From Litchfieldia salsa (GTDB taxonomy: Bacteria; Bacillota; Bacilli; Bacillales; Bacillaceae_L), in contig NZ_FNJU01000006.1 in NCBI RefSeq assembly GCF_900104555.1, positions 92,317 through 156,316 on the forward strand: 64,000 nt of DNA, given 5' to 3'. Both the position numbers and the translations under genes were made by a program. Positions 42,938 to 52,074 of this stretch are shown piece after piece (the stretch's first letter is position 1; each line of letters starts with the position of its first letter). The notes under the pieces were generated by a model that saw only the letters and a program-made list of their open reading frames with translations, did no database searches and was not told the DNA's origin.

Positions 42938-42967
42938 TTGGTTTTTTTTCTCAAAATCATATATAAT
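42938..42967 (+). promoter_or_regulatory. Candidate promoter of cshB
   Basis: TTGGTT (42938-42943), an 18-bp spacer and TATAAT (42962-42967), 73 bp before the cshB start. The rest of 42758-42937 shows no other feature. Confidence 0.55.
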
Positions 42968-43040
42968 GGTTTGTTGAGTTAAATATGTTCGATTAAGGAA
43001 GAATAAGCATACTATATGCTATAGAATGAGGGATTTAAAA

Positions 43041-44357
43041 ATGGAAAAGAATCAATTTGAAAGATTTCAACTCCAACCATTTATACTTGAAGCAGTAAGT
43101 GAGCTTGGATTTACAAAACCGACAGAAATTCAAGAAAGATTAATACCTACAATACTTCGTGGTGAAAATGCAATTGGACAGTCACAAACAGGGACAGGTA
43201 AAACACATGCCTACCTTTTACCAATCATTCAAAAAATTGATGCATTAACTCCTGAAGTACAAGTGGTTATTACTGCACCAACAAGAGAATTAGCTACTCA
43301 AATTCACCAAGAAGTTGTGAAAATTATAAAGCACTCTGATGCTAAACACCCAATTACTTCTAAATTATTCGTGGGTGGTACAGATAAACAGCGAGCAATT
43401 GATAAGTTGAAAACTCAACCACAAATTGTCGTAGGTACACCTGGTCGAATAAACGATCTTGTTAAAGAACAAGCATTATATGTTCATAAGGCGAAAACGT
43501 TAGTAGTGGATGAAGCTGATTTAATGTTAGATATGGGTTTCATTAAGGACGTTGATCAAATCGCTGCAAAAATGGTAGAGAAGTTACAAATTTTAGTCTT
43601 TTCTGCAACAATTCCTGAAAAGTTAAAGCCTTTTTTGAAGAAATACATGGAAAATCCAAAATATACGCATGTAGCACCACAACAAGTAACAGCAGCAAAA
43701 GTTGAGCATGTACTAGTTCCACTAAGACACCGAAAGAAAATTGATTTATTGCATACGATGTTAAAATTATATAATCCATATTTAGCGATCGTTTTTACAA
43801 ATACCAAAAAAATGGCTGATAAAGTTGCTGATGGATTAATTGAAAGAGGACTTCGTGTTGGTCGAGTTCATGGGGATCTTAGTCCAAGAGAACGAAAGAA
43901 AACGATGAAACAAGTTACTGAATTGGAATATCAGTTTGTGGTTGCAACAGATTTAGCAGCTAGAGGAATTGATATTGAAGGAGTAAGTCATGTCATAAAT
44001 TTCGAATTACCATCTGATTTAGATTTTTATGTTCACCGCGTTGGGAGAACGGCTCGTGCAGGTTATTCAGGAATTGCGGCTACTATGTATGAACCATCAG
44101 ATGAAGATGCATTAAATAAATTAGAGAAAATGGGAATTACCTTCACGAACTATGATATCGAAAAAGAGGAATTCGTTAAAATTGGTGAGCGAAATCGAAG
44201 AAAGACACGCCAGAGACAGACTGATGAAATCGATGAAAAAGCAAAAAGTCATGTTCGTAAGCCAAGTAAGGTAAAGCCAGGTTACAAAAAGAAGATGACA
44301 AGAGAAATGGATAGCATTAAACAACGTCAAAGACGTTTAAAGAAAAGAAGTAAGTAA
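43041..44357 (+). CDS. cshB: DEAD-box RNA helicase CshB
   Basis: ATP-dependent RNA helicase associated with cold shock and ribosome/mRNA metabolism. The 438-aa protein starts NQFERFQLQPF and shows the Q motif (GFTKPTEIQ), motif I AIGQSQTGTGKT, Ia TAPTRELA, DEAD variant VVDEADLML, SAT (FSATIP), and helicase C motifs VFTNTKK, ATDLAARGIDI and VHRVGRTAR. The C-terminus is basic and lysine-rich. ATG 43041 has GAGGGA about eight bases upstream; ATG 43026 lies inside that region. Confidence 0.95.
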   Translation: MEKNQFERFQLQPFILEAVSELGFTKPTEIQERLIPTILRGENAIGQSQTGTGKTHAYLLPIIQKIDALTPEVQVVITAPTRELATQIHQEVVKIIKHSDAKHPITSKLFVGGTDKQRAIDKLKTQPQIVVGTPGRINDLVKEQALYVHKAKTLVVDEADLMLDMGFIKDVDQIAAKMVEKLQILVFSATIPEKLKPFLKKYMENPKYTHVAPQQVTAAKVEHVLVPLRHRKKIDLLHTMLKLYNPYLAIVFTNTKKMADKVADGLIERGLRVGRVHGDLSPRERKKTMKQVTELEYQFVVATDLAARGIDIEGVSHVINFELPSDLDFYVHRVGRTARAGYSGIAATMYEPSDEDALNKLEKMGITFTNYDIEKEEFVKIGERNRRKTRQRQTDEIDEKAKSHVRKPSKVKPGYKKKMTREMDSIKQRQRRLKKRSK

Positions 44358-44390
44358 TAGTCAGGGAGAAAGAATGAGGAGTGAAGGAAA

Positions 44391-45284
44391 ATGTTGAAAA
44401 TAGGTTCTCACGTTTCGATGAGTGGGAAGAATATGCTTTTAGCAGCAAGTGAAGAAGCGGTTGGCTACGGTTCAAATACATTTATGATTTATACGGGTGC
44501 ACCTCAGAACACGAGACGTAAAAAGATTGAGGATTTAAACATTGAAGCGGGACAAGCTCATATGTCTGCAAATGGTATTGTTGATATTGTTGTACATGCT
44601 CCTTATATCATTAATATAGGAAATACAACAAATCCATCTACATTTGAATTAGGAGTGCGTTTTTTACAATCTGAAATTGAACGTACAGATGCACTAGGTG
44701 CTAGGCAAATTGTTCTTCATCCTGGAGCACATGTTGGAGCAGGTGCAGAATGTGGAATTAATAAGATTATCGAAGGTTTAAATGAAGTGATTACAAAGGA
44801 TCAAAATGTTCAAATTGCGCTTGAGACTATGGCTGGTAAAGGTTCTGAATGTGGTAGTTCTTTTGAGGAACTAGCAAGGATAATCGATGGTGTTACTCAC
44901 AACGAGAAGATGTCTATTTGTTTTGATACTTGTCATACTCATGATGCTGGCTATAACATTGTCGAAGATTTTGATGGAGTCCTTGAACAGTTTGACAAAA
45001 TTATCGGAATTGATCGATTGAAGGTACTTCATATTAACGATAGTAAGAATGAACGTGGTGCGAAAAAGGATCGACATGAAAACATTGGTTTTGGCCATAT
45101 AGGGTTTGATGCCTTAAGCTATATCGTCCACCATGACTCGCTTAAGGATGTTCCAAAGATCCTTGAAACGCCATATGTTGGTGATGATAAAAATAGCAAA
45201 ATGCCACCGTATAAGTTTGAAATTGAGATGTTAACAAAAAAACAATTCGACCCTGATCTTTTACAAAAGATTATGAATGGGTGA
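44391..45284 (+). CDS. nfo: Endonuclease IV (AP endonuclease)
   Basis: Zinc-dependent AP endonuclease in base excision repair (YqfS); also used in spore DNA repair in Bacillus. The 297-aa TIM barrel has [85 protein letters not shown] and ILETPY motifs. It begins 34 bp after cshB, so they are possibly cotranscribed, and is ended by a terminator. Confidence 0.97.
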   Translation: MLKIGSHVSMSGKNMLLAASEEAVGYGSNTFMIYTGAPQNTRRKKIEDLNIEAGQAHMSANGIVDIVVHAPYIINIGNTTNPSTFELGVRFLQSEIERTDALGARQIVLHPGAHVGAGAECGINKIIEGLNEVITKDQNVQIALETMAGKGSECGSSFEELARIIDGVTHNEKMSICFDTCHTHDAGYNIVEDFDGVLEQFDKIIGIDRLKVLHINDSKNERGAKKDRHENIGFGHIGFDALSYIVHHDSLKDVPKILETPYVGDDKNSKMPPYKFEIEMLTKKQFDPDLLQKIMNG

Positions 45285-45291
45285 TAAGGCT

Positions 45292-45328
45292 AAGAAGTAA
45301 CTAAACAATCTAGTTACTTCTTTTTTTT
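45292..45328 (+). terminator. Terminator after nfo
   Basis: AGAAGTAACTA pairs with TAGTTACTTCT around AACAATC, followed by eight Ts. Confidence 0.88.
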
Positions 45329-45349
45329 GTAGCTGTTTTCGTATAGATT

Positions 45350-45447
45350 GTCGCTTTTAAAGCCGCAGGCTGAATACACTCCGCGTCCGGCGGGTGACCA
45401 GTGAGCCTCCTCGTCGCTTAGCTCCTGCGGGGTCTCACTTTGGCCAC
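45350..45447. repeat. GC-rich dispersed repeat, copy 2 (reverse and truncated)
   Basis: Carries the reverse complement of the core in the 3066-3180 element: GAGCCTCCTCGTCGCTTAGC followed by TCCTGCGGGGTCTC (about 45403-45436). The left part (CCGCAGGCTGAATACACTCCG) diverges from copy 1 but has the GCGGA...GAGTG layout. It runs directly to the stop codon of yqfT at 45448, with no spacer, so one end seems lost or the element was inserted at that point. Confidence 0.75.
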
Positions 45448-45711
45448 TTATTTTGTAAATTCATTAAATAGGATATTTAGTTGTCTTGCTACTTCTGGAC
45501 TTGTTACTTTTGCAATTTCCTTTAGAAGTTTCTTTCGTTCTTCACTGTCAAAAATATCGATTTTGGTGTCAGCTTTAGATTTTAAGTATTTAATTGCTTT
45601 TTGTGCTTGAGGTCTTGTTAATGAAATATCATATTTACTGCTATAAGAAAGCAGTTCATCTACAGTAATAGTCTTAATCTTTTGATTAACGATTTTATGG
45701 TAAATATTCAT
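45448..45711 (-). CDS. yqfT: DUF2624 family protein YqfT
   Basis: 87-aa basic protein, matching the YqfT/DUF2624 family (usually ~85 aa) found after nfo in Bacillus. Helical, with ITVDELLSYSSKYDISLTRPQAQKAIKYLKSK, which recalls a small helical N-terminal domain. ATG at 45711 is preceded on the minus strand by AAGGTGAG. The stop codon abuts a dispersed repeat, so the C-terminus may differ slightly from homologues. Function unknown. Confidence 0.8.
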   Translation of the reverse strand: MNIYHKIVNQKIKTITVDELLSYSSKYDISLTRPQAQKAIKYLKSKADTKIDIFDSEERKKLLKEIAKVTSPEVARQLNILFNEFTK

Positions 45712-45809
45712 TCATCTCACCTTCCTTATTAAACTCTATGAGTGATATGTTCCAAATGTGCATACTAGATCATAAAACAACAAAAATTGTGCTTAAAGAA
45801 TACGAATGC

Positions 45810-45839
45810 TTTACAAAATAGGGGATACTCATGTATACT
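45810..45839 (+). promoter_or_regulatory. Candidate promoter of znuC-znuB-zur
   Basis: TTTACA (45810-45815), an 18-bp spacer and TATACT (45834-45839). The Zur box lies just downstream at 45850-45870, in the transcribed start region. Confidence 0.6.
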
Positions 45840-45849
45840 TCACTAGGAT

Positions 45850-45870
45850 AAATCGTAACGATTCTACTTT
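45850..45870 (+). promoter_or_regulatory. Zur box upstream of znuC
   Basis: AAATCGTAACGATTCTACTTT compares with the B. subtilis consensus AAATCGTAATNATTNCGATTT: the first nine bases, the central ATT and the last TTT match, 15 of 19 defined positions. It lies between the -10 and the znuC start, a good site for zinc-dependent repression by the Zur encoded two genes downstream. Confidence 0.7.
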
Positions 45871-45891
45871 ATTTTATAAAAAGGTGATTTA

Positions 45892-46671
45892 ATGAAGGAT
45901 AACAAAGAACCAATATTAGAGATTTCAAATGTTACTTTTAGATATGAAGAAAGAAATGTTCTTGAAGATATAAATATTGTTGTCCCTAGAGGGGCTTTTT
46001 TAGGATTAGTAGGCCCTAATGGATCAGGGAAATCAACATTACTTAAATGTATATTAGGTTTGGTAAAGCCGCAGCAGGGCAAGATTAAATTGTTTGGAAT
46101 TGATCGTTCAAAATTTAAAGAGAAATATAAAATAGGATTTGTCTCACAAAAGGCGAATAGTTTTAATACTGGATTTCCTGCGACTGTTTTTGAGGTTGTA
46201 GCAAGCGGTCTGACATCAAAGATCGGTTTGTTTCGCTTTTTATCAACTGAAGATAAAAAGAAAGTGAGAGAATCAATCGAGGCAGTAGGAATGTCTGAAT
46301 TTATCGATCAAAATATTGGAGAACTCTCTGGTGGCCAACAGCAGCGAGTATTCATTGCACGAGCACTAGTTAGTGACCCTGAGTTACTTATTTTGGATGA
46401 GCCAACTGTTGGTGTGGATGCACAAACCGTCCAAGGCTTTTATCAATTATTAGAAGAGCTTAATAAAAATTTAGAGCTTACACTTATATTGGTTACACAT
46501 GATGTAGGGACGGTAAGCGAAAAAGTAACGCATGTCGCGTGTCTTAATAAGCATTTACACTTTCATGGGAATGCGAGTGAATTTGATGAGTTTAAAGCAC
46601 AGGACTTGTCAGAGCTTTATGGTCATCATGTAAAAGTCATCACACATGACCATAGTCATGGAGGACAATAA
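45892..46671 (+). CDS. znuC: Zinc ABC transporter ATP-binding protein
   Basis: ATPase of a metal (Zn/Mn type) ABC uptake system; 259 aa. Walker A GPNGSGKST, Q-loop region VSQKANSF, signature LSGGQQQR, Walker B LLILDEPTVGVD and H-loop VTHDVG are all present. The C-terminus is His-rich (HHVKVITHDHSHGGQ), which suggests metal binding. The following permease starts two bases after. The zur gene downstream and the Zur box upstream imply zinc as substrate. No substrate-binding znuA is adjacent. Confidence 0.92.
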   Translation: MKDNKEPILEISNVTFRYEERNVLEDINIVVPRGAFLGLVGPNGSGKSTLLKCILGLVKPQQGKIKLFGIDRSKFKEKYKIGFVSQKANSFNTGFPATVFEVVASGLTSKIGLFRFLSTEDKKKVRESIEAVGMSEFIDQNIGELSGGQQQRVFIARALVSDPELLILDEPTVGVDAQTVQGFYQLLEELNKNLELTLILVTHDVGTVSEKVTHVACLNKHLHFHGNASEFDEFKAQDLSELYGHHVKVITHDHSHGGQ

Positions 46672-46672
46672 G

Positions 46673-47515
46673 ATGATTACTGGATTATTTCAATACGAAT
46701 TTCTTCAGAATGCGTTTTTAACAGGGATCCTAATTGGATTGATTGCACCTTTATTAGGTGTCTTTATTGTTGTTAGAAGACTATCGTTAATAGCAGATGC
46801 ATTAAGTCATGTCACGCTAGCGGGAATCGCCGCTAGTTTATTTCTTGAAAAAAAACTCGGATTATTTCAAGGGGTAAATCCACTATATATGGGAATGACG
46901 TTCTCAGTAGTCGGATCACTCTTTATTGAGCGTCTTAGGATTGTTTACAAACATTACCAGGAATTAGCTATTCCAATTATTCTTTCAGGAGGTATTGGGA
47001 TAGGTGTAATATTTATCTCATTAGCTGAAGGTTTTAATACGGATTTATTTACTTATTTGTTTGGAAGTGTAAGTGCTGTTAGTCGAAATGATCTTTGGAC
47101 CGTTTTAGGGATTACTATTCTTGTTCTTTCCGTTGTATTTTTACTTTATAAGGAGTTATTCTTACTTTCATTTGATGAGGAGCATGCTGTAGTAACTGGT
47201 ATTCGTGCAAAGTGGCTTCATTTTATCTTTATTATTACTGTGGCACTTGTTATTGCTGCATCAATGAGAATTGTGGGAATTATGTTAGTATCTTCACTTA
47301 TGACCTTACCAGTAGCAGCGGCAATGAGAGTTGCAAAGGGATTCAAGCAAACGATATTTTTATCCGTGATTTTTGGTGAAATTTCAGTTATCATAGGATT
47401 AATAGTATCTTATTATTTAGATTTGGCACCAGGTGGAACCATCGTTGTTTTAGCCGTTGTGATTTTAATCGGTGCAATCATGTGGAAAAAGTTGTGGAGA
47501 GGACGATCACAATGA
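46673..47515 (+). CDS. znuB: Zinc ABC transporter permease
   Basis: ABC-3 family permease of ~280 aa with about eight to nine membrane segments. [29 protein letters not shown] at residues ~22-50 is the family hallmark, and [20 protein letters not shown] lies in the C-terminal half. ATG 46673 is eight bases after GGAGGA (46660-46665). It overlaps zur by four bases (ATGA). Confidence 0.92.
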   Translation: MITGLFQYEFLQNAFLTGILIGLIAPLLGVFIVVRRLSLIADALSHVTLAGIAASLFLEKKLGLFQGVNPLYMGMTFSVVGSLFIERLRIVYKHYQELAIPIILSGGIGIGVIFISLAEGFNTDLFTYLFGSVSAVSRNDLWTVLGITILVLSVVFLLYKELFLLSFDEEHAVVTGIRAKWLHFIFIITVALVIAASMRIVGIMLVSSLMTLPVAAAMRVAKGFKQTIFLSVIFGEISVIIGLIVSYYLDLAPGGTIVVLAVVILIGAIMWKKLWRGRSQ

Positions 47516-47922
47516 ATGTTACGCAAGCTTTAGAATTAATGAAAGAAAAGGGCTTTAAGCATACGGGTAAAAGGGAAGAAATGCTTGAAATCTTTTCGAA
47601 CTTTGATAAGTATTTAACTGCCAAGGATGTTCTTGATTCAATGAAGGACGATTATCCTGGTTTAAGCTTTGATACGATTTACAGAAACTTATCTATGTTT
47701 GTTGAGCTAGGAATTTTGGAAACTACAGAGCTTTCAGGTGAAAAGCATTTTCGATTCACTTGTGGTACCAATCATCATCATCATCATTTCATTTGTATGG
47801 ATTGTGGCAAAACCAAGGAAATCGAACTATGTCCTATGGATGGACTTTCTGAAAACTTAAAAGGATACAATATTTCAGGTCACAAGTTCGAAATTTATGG
47901 TACATGTCCTCAATGTCATTAG
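47512..47922 (+). CDS. zur: Zinc uptake regulator Zur (Fur family)
   Basis: Zinc-responsive repressor of zinc uptake genes. The 136-aa product has an N-terminal winged helix ([36 protein letters not shown]), the metal region [18 protein letters not shown] and the C-terminal CPQC. Both CxxC pairs of the structural zinc site are intact. ATG 47512 is eight bases from GGAGAGGA. Translationally coupled to znuB, it probably autoregulates through the box at 45850. Confidence 0.95.
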   Translation: MNVTQALELMKEKGFKHTGKREEMLEIFSNFDKYLTAKDVLDSMKDDYPGLSFDTIYRNLSMFVELGILETTELSGEKHFRFTCGTNHHHHHFICMDCGKTKEIELCPMDGLSENLKGYNISGHKFEIYGTCPQCH

Positions 47923-47927
47923 TTTTA

Positions 47928-47960
47928 AAAAGAGCGATCCTTAATTGGACCGCTTTTTTT
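47928..47960. terminator. Terminator between zur and yqfW
   Basis: AGCGATCC and GGACCGCT form the stem around TTAATT with one mismatch; A- and T-runs on both sides allow use by both convergent genes. Confidence 0.75.
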
Positions 47961-47966
47961 GTGTTG

Positions 47967-48539
47967 TTAAACTTTAATTTTTGTCCAGTTTGATACCCAT
48001 TGTTTCGCTTCTAACCAGTTATTAACTCTTATCACGTTTTTTGGAATAGGATCTTGATTATAAGGTGTATTAAATAAAATAACTGGGATTTTACATTCTT
48101 CACTTATATCACAGGCATTATCATGTTTGTCCTCAAAAAATAAATCAATTCCATGCTTTTGAACTGCAGAAATTTTATCATGTGAACCAATAAGTTCAAT
48201 GTGTTGATAGGAAATTGAATTTTCTTTAAACCAGCTTTCGGTAATATCAAATAGATGATTTCTTCGGGCACTTATATAAATTAAATCATGCAGTTCTTTC
48301 CATTCGTCAATAACCATTTTTGCGTGTGATGCAAGGGGGGAGTCCTTGTAAATAATTGGCTCCTTTTTGTCCATCCACTCCCAGAACTGCTTTTCATTAA
48401 TTCCAAGTAATGGGAGTAGATTATATTCCTTCATATCATCAATCGTAATATTCATATTGAAGGATTCATTGATATAAGGGACGAAGGTGCTTGGAGATGT
48501 TAGTGTTCCATCAATGTCAATTCCGAATTTTTTAGCCAT
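47967..48539 (-). CDS. yqfW: HAD-family 5' nucleotidase-like protein YqfW
   Basis: 190-aa haloacid dehalogenase fold protein of the NT5C (deoxyribonucleotidase) group. Motif I is FGIDIDGTLTSP with the nucleophile and acid/base Asp, motif II YISARRN, and the C-terminal DLFFEDKHDNACDI provides the motif IV acidic residues. Substrate unproven; the family includes deoxynucleotidases. On the minus strand, Shine-Dalgarno AAGGAGGA. Confidence 0.85.
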   Translation of the reverse strand: MAKKFGIDIDGTLTSPSTFVPYINESFNMNITIDDMKEYNLLPLLGINEKQFWEWMDKKEPIIYKDSPLASHAKMVIDEWKELHDLIYISARRNHLFDITESWFKENSISYQHIELIGSHDKISAVQKHGIDLFFEDKHDNACDISEECKIPVILFNTPYNQDPIPKNVIRVNNWLEAKQWVSNWTKIKV

Positions 48540-48689
48540 TATGTAATCCTCCTTAAAACAGATAACTACAAGTTTACCATGGAATTGATGGGTTGCCTAT
48601 TGAAGAAAACATTAACAATTATAATTTTCTTCATGAAGTCCATAATAATAAATGCTTCCAACCAATAAGGGAAAGCGAGGGATTCTTTC

Positions 48690-49067
48690 ATGGCAGAAGA
48701 CAACAAACGTGTAGGAACTGACTATGACGAAAATCATGCTGTTGACCCGAATCTAGGAGCTAATACCTTTTCGGACTATACCGAAGAGACAGCTGCAGAG
48801 GTCGCACCACCATTCACACCCGTACGAGAGGCACGAGAAACTAACACTGGAGATAATTCAGGTGTTATGGGTGGAACAGGATTAGGTTGGCTAGCTTTAG
48901 CGCTGTCAATAATATCACTTTTTGTAATGCCAGTGTTAATGGGAGCTGCAGGTATTATTATCGGCTTCATTGCACGTAGAAGAGGTGCAACTGGTACTGG
49001 AGCATGGGCAATAGGTTTAGGTGTCGTTTCAATCGTCTTAGGCATCTTTATTCTCCCATTTTTCTAG
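48690..49067 (+). CDS. yqfX: YqfX-like membrane protein
   Basis: 125 aa. A hydrophilic, acidic N-terminal half (~1-60: VGTDYDENHAVDPNLGANTFSDY) precedes two glycine-rich hydrophobic helices (~66-92 and ~104-125) separated by ARRRGATGTGAWAIGLG, the usual layout of short DUF4190-like proteins. It occupies the position of yqfX in B. subtilis. Function unknown. A hairpin with T-run follows at 49095. Confidence 0.72.
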   Translation: MAEDNKRVGTDYDENHAVDPNLGANTFSDYTEETAAEVAPPFTPVREARETNTGDNSGVMGGTGLGWLALALSIISLFVMPVLMGAAGIIIGFIARRRGATGTGAWAIGLGVVSIVLGIFILPFF

Positions 49068-49094
49068 AAAATAGGAAAGAATTTATGATAAAAG

Positions 49095-49120
49095 GGGAGC
49101 AGAGTTACTCTGCTCTCTTT
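49095..49120 (+). terminator. Terminator after yqfX
   Basis: GAGCAGAG and CTCTGCTC around TTA, followed by TCTTTTG. Confidence 0.75.
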
Positions 49121-49139
49121 TGCGATAGGAGAGATAAAA

Positions 49140-49361
49140 GTGGAAAACTACTCTGACACAGCAACGAATGAAGCTAATATAAAGCTAAATAAAGAATTGG
49201 AAGATACTACCGTTCATACGCTTTCAAATGACGTTGAACAAACAAATCGAAAGTTGAATGAAGAATTTTATGATGGAAGTGAAAAAGCAGCAGAAAACAT
49301 GGCACCTACTTATTTGTATAATAATACTCCAGCTATAAAAATAAATGAGAAAAGTAAATAA
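49140..49361 (+). CDS. Small hydrophilic protein of unknown function
   Basis: 73-aa ORF with GTG start after GATAGGAGAG. The product is acidic and rich in N, E and T (TNEANIKLNKELEDTT, VEQTNRKLNEEFYDG), without hydrophobic segment or Cys. Two short heptad-like NxKLNxE stretches suggest amphipathic helices. It lies between two hairpins (49095 and 49360). I do not recognise it. The decent Shine-Dalgarno and own terminator argue for a real gene; the lack of a family argues for caution. Confidence 0.55.
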   Translation: MENYSDTATNEANIKLNKELEDTTVHTLSNDVEQTNRKLNEEFYDGSEKAAENMAPTYLYNNTPAIKINEKSK

Positions 49362-49384
49362 GAACTGTCCAGTGGACAGTTCTT
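49360..49384. terminator. Palindrome between the small ORF and ispG
   Basis: AAGAACTGTCC and GGACAGTTCTT around a 3-base loop, a perfect 11-bp stem that could end both convergent genes, although the T-runs are short. Confidence 0.65.
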
Positions 49385-49389
49385 ATAAA

Positions 49390-50520
49390 TTAAGTATTAG
49401 GAGTAGAAGTTGCTGCAGCTTCTTTTTCTTCTAATGCTTTTTTTGCGAAATATTCTTCAGCAATTTTGTCAATTTCTTTTTTTAACTCTTCCACCATTGT
49501 CTTTTCAGGTACTTTACGAACAATTTCACCATGTCGGAAGAGTAAACCCTCTCCACGTGCTCCTGCAATACCAATATCAGCTTCCCTAGCTTCACCAGGT
49601 CCGTTTACAGCACAACCAAGAACAGCTACCTTTATTGGCGCTTTAATCTTTGATATGTACTCTTCAACGTCATTAGCGATACTTATAAGGTCAATTTCTA
49701 TGCGTCCACAAGTTGGGCATGAAATGAGTGTTGCAGCATTAGAGGATAACCCAAAGGATTTCAGTAATTCTCTAGCCACTTTTACTTCTTCAACTGGATC
49801 AGCACTTAATGAAATTCGTAATGTATTGCCGATTCCTTTATGAAGAATAGCGCCAAGCCCAGCTGCACTTTTAACCGTTCCTGCAAAAAGGGTTCCAGAT
49901 TCAGTAATTCCAAGATGTAATGGATAATCGAATGCTTTAGCTGCTTTTTCGTAGGCTTCGATTGCTAAATTAACGTCAGATGCCTTCATTGATACGATAA
50001 TATCGTGAAAATCTAAATCCTCAAGAATCTTAATATGATGTAAGGCACTTTCAACCATACCATCAGCTGTTGGATAACCATATTTTTCAATAATTCGTTT
50101 TTCTAATGATCCAGCATTAACACCGATTCGTATCGGAATCCCTTTTGCTTTAGCCGCATTAACGACGGCTTCCACTTTTTCTCTTCTACCAATATTACCG
50201 GGATTAATTCTAATCTTGTCAGCGCCACCTTCAATTGCTTTTAAGGCTAATTTATAATCGAAATGAATATCCACTACTAACGGGATGTTAATTTGTTTTT
50301 TGATTTCCGGGATGGCATTTGCTGCTCTTTCATCAGGGCAAGCGACACGCACAACCTGGCATCCTGCTTCCTCAAGACGTTTTATCTCAGCAACAGTTGC
50401 TTCTACATCATGGGTCTTAGTTGTAGTCATACTCTGTATAACTACCTCATTATTACCGCCAATTGTGAGATTGCCCACTTTAATTGGACGGGTCTTCGTA
50501 CGATGAATGATTTCACTCAC
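49390..50520 (-). CDS. ispG: 4-hydroxy-3-methylbut-2-en-1-yl diphosphate synthase IspG
   Basis: Penultimate MEP-pathway enzyme, a [4Fe-4S] protein converting MEcPP to HMBPP. The 376-aa product shows [36 protein letters not shown], the cluster motifs [13 protein letters not shown] and [20 protein letters not shown]. The start is GTG at 50520 ([15 protein letters not shown]), with AAGGAG just upstream; homologues begin there. An upstream in-frame start at 50553 would add 11 residues and is not supported. Works before IspH (41067). Confidence 0.97.
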   Translation of the reverse strand: MSEIIHRTKTRPIKVGNLTIGGNNEVVIQSMTTTKTHDVEATVAEIKRLEEAGCQVVRVACPDERAANAIPEIKKQINIPLVVDIHFDYKLALKAIEGGADKIRINPGNIGRREKVEAVVNAAKAKGIPIRIGVNAGSLEKRIIEKYGYPTADGMVESALHHIKILEDLDFHDIIVSMKASDVNLAIEAYEKAAKAFDYPLHLGITESGTLFAGTVKSAAGLGAILHKGIGNTLRISLSADPVEEVKVARELLKSFGLSSNAATLISCPTCGRIEIDLISIANDVEEYISKIKAPIKVAVLGCAVNGPGEAREADIGIAGARGEGLLFRHGEIVRKVPEKTMVEELKKEIDKIAEEYFAKKALEEKEAAATSTPNT

Positions 50521-50658
50521 GAATATCGCTCCTTCTATAATAACTAGGGGCAAGAAATACCCATTATTACAAAAATTGTGTAAGATGAACTAAAAACTAT
50601 AGGTTCTCCTGACATATTGTAACAGTGAAGCTATCATATTGACAAGAACGAAAGCTTT

Positions 50659-50991
50659 TTATTCATACAAAGGTATTTTATAAACCTGACCTATCTTTAA
50701 AGAATTCGCTTGAACGTCTGGGTTCAATTTCTCAAAATCTTTAATTATGGTCATGATTGATATTTTCTTATGATTTTGATTTAAGTCTTCACTAATTGAG
50801 AGTAAAGTATCTCCTGGTTTTATTTCTACAGCTTGAAAAGGGGCTGATGATTTATCTTCCTGGGTAGTTACTTCAACAGCATTGACAGGCTTCACTTCTC
50901 CTTTAACTATGGAGAGTGTTCCAATATTCATGTCATAGTAAATTACATATAGGATAAAAAAAAGGATTGCAAAACCAGCCATTCTCTTCAT
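50659..50991 (-). CDS. yqfZ: LysM-domain membrane protein YqfZ
   Basis: 110 aa with an N-terminal membrane anchor (~5-20: FAILFFILYVIYYD) and a C-terminal LysM domain (~58-108: KPGDTLLSISEDLNQNH ... LKIGQVYKIPLY). LysM binds peptidoglycan, so this protein probably tethers the membrane to the wall. In B. subtilis it lies next to ispG in the same way. The specific role is unknown. Confidence 0.85.
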   Translation of the reverse strand: MKRMAGFAILFFILYVIYYDMNIGTLSIVKGEVKPVNAVEVTTQEDKSSAPFQAVEIKPGDTLLSISEDLNQNHKKISIMTIIKDFEKLNPDVQANSLKIGQVYKIPLYE

Positions 50992-51060
50992 ATTATCGCC
51001 TCCAAAACCACTATCTTTATATTACAAGATATGCTTGTCCTATAGAAGTATGACTTGAAA

Positions 51061-51103
51061 CAAAAAAAGGCTGTCTCTTATATTGATATACGAGGACAGC
51101 CTT
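51061..51103 (-). terminator. Terminator of yqgB
   Basis: Read on the minus strand, AAGGCTGTCC pairs with GACAGCCTT, then seven Ts (complement of 51061-51067). Confidence 0.82.
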
Positions 51104-51107
51104 GTTG

Positions 51108-51878
51108 TTATTTGTTTTTTCTTGGAATTTCTTTCATTGCCAAATACATAATAAGCGTGACTACAAGCCAATTTAAAGTGCCAGAGTAGGGGACGAATAT
51201 ATGTAATGCATCCATAATCATAAAGAACACCGTTGGGATGGTCAAACTATATGCCGCGATAATCCAAGTATGCTGATACTTTAAATTTAATCGTAGAATA
51301 TTTCTTAAAGCTAATCCGATTAATCCAGCAACAGAAACCTCTATGAATTTTATCGCACTAGTGAAGATGTACATAATTATAATCATAATCGTCACAATAA
51401 TAGGCATTGAAGATTGTAAAGTGTTTATATAAGAAGAAATATCTTCACTAGTTAGTGAAATCCCTTCAAGCAATGAGTACTCAATGCTTTCAGCTTGGTA
51501 CTGTGATGACAATATAACTTCATTTGCTAAAAATGCTAGGGCATTGCCGTATTGACTCACATCCATTGGGGAAATTGTGTTTGTATTATCTATGATAATC
51601 ACAAAATTTCCTTGATCAGAAATATAGGGTTCTGAACTAGACATAGTAAGGTTACCATCACTTATTTCAAAAGACGGCACTTGTTCATCATTCATAGCAT
51701 TTTCTAATGATCGAACTCCAGCTGTGAAATCAGTACTTAATGAGATAGCTGAGGGGAGCAATGATAACAATGATAATAAAAAGACAAATAATATTGTTTT
51801 TCCGATACCTTGAAATCGGTACATGACGATATCTTTTGGTGAGTAAAGACTTTTTATAAGCTGTTTAAAAATTGACAT
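51108..51878 (-). CDS. yqgB: DUF1189 family membrane protein YqgB
   Basis: 256 aa, the same length as B. subtilis YqgB. An N-terminal cytosolic stretch (FKQLIKSLYSPKDIVMYRFQGIGKT) and one membrane helix (~28-48) precede an extracellular domain (~55-155). Four hydrophobic helices follow towards the C-terminus. The N-terminal S-P-x-x-I-x-x-x-R-x-Q-x-I-x-K pattern is typical of DUF1189. Function unknown. Confidence 0.85.
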   Translation of the reverse strand: MSIFKQLIKSLYSPKDIVMYRFQGIGKTILFVFLLSLLSLLPSAISLSTDFTAGVRSLENAMNDEQVPSFEISDGNLTMSSSEPYISDQGNFVIIIDNTNTISPMDVSQYGNALAFLANEVILSSQYQAESIEYSLLEGISLTSEDISSYINTLQSSMPIIVTIMIIIMYIFTSAIKFIEVSVAGLIGLALRNILRLNLKYQHTWIIAAYSLTIPTVFFMIMDALHIFVPYSGTLNWLVVTLIMYLAMKEIPRKNK

Positions 51879-51975
51879 TCATATACACATCCTTAGAATA
51901 GTTCATTTTTATTTTATCGATATAGCAACAAATAAACAAGATATCTAACTGGTAAAAAAACGTAAAAAATATTTA

Positions 51976-52014
51976 TTCTAAAAACCTTTACAATAAATTT
52001 ACACTAGGTTATAT
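51976..52014 (+). promoter_or_regulatory. Candidate Pho box upstream of nptA
   Basis: Direct repeats at exact 11-bp spacing: TTCTAA (51976), TTTACA (51987), TTTACA (51998), TTATAT (52009). The two central units match the PhoP hexamer TT(A/T/C)ACA perfectly. The gene starts 60 bp further down. This suggests PhoPR control of the downstream phosphate transporter. Confidence 0.6.
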
Positions 52015-52074
52015 TTTAAAGGGTTTGTAGGATATTGTCGAAACGAAATACATATTTTAGGGGTTGAAAAGATC

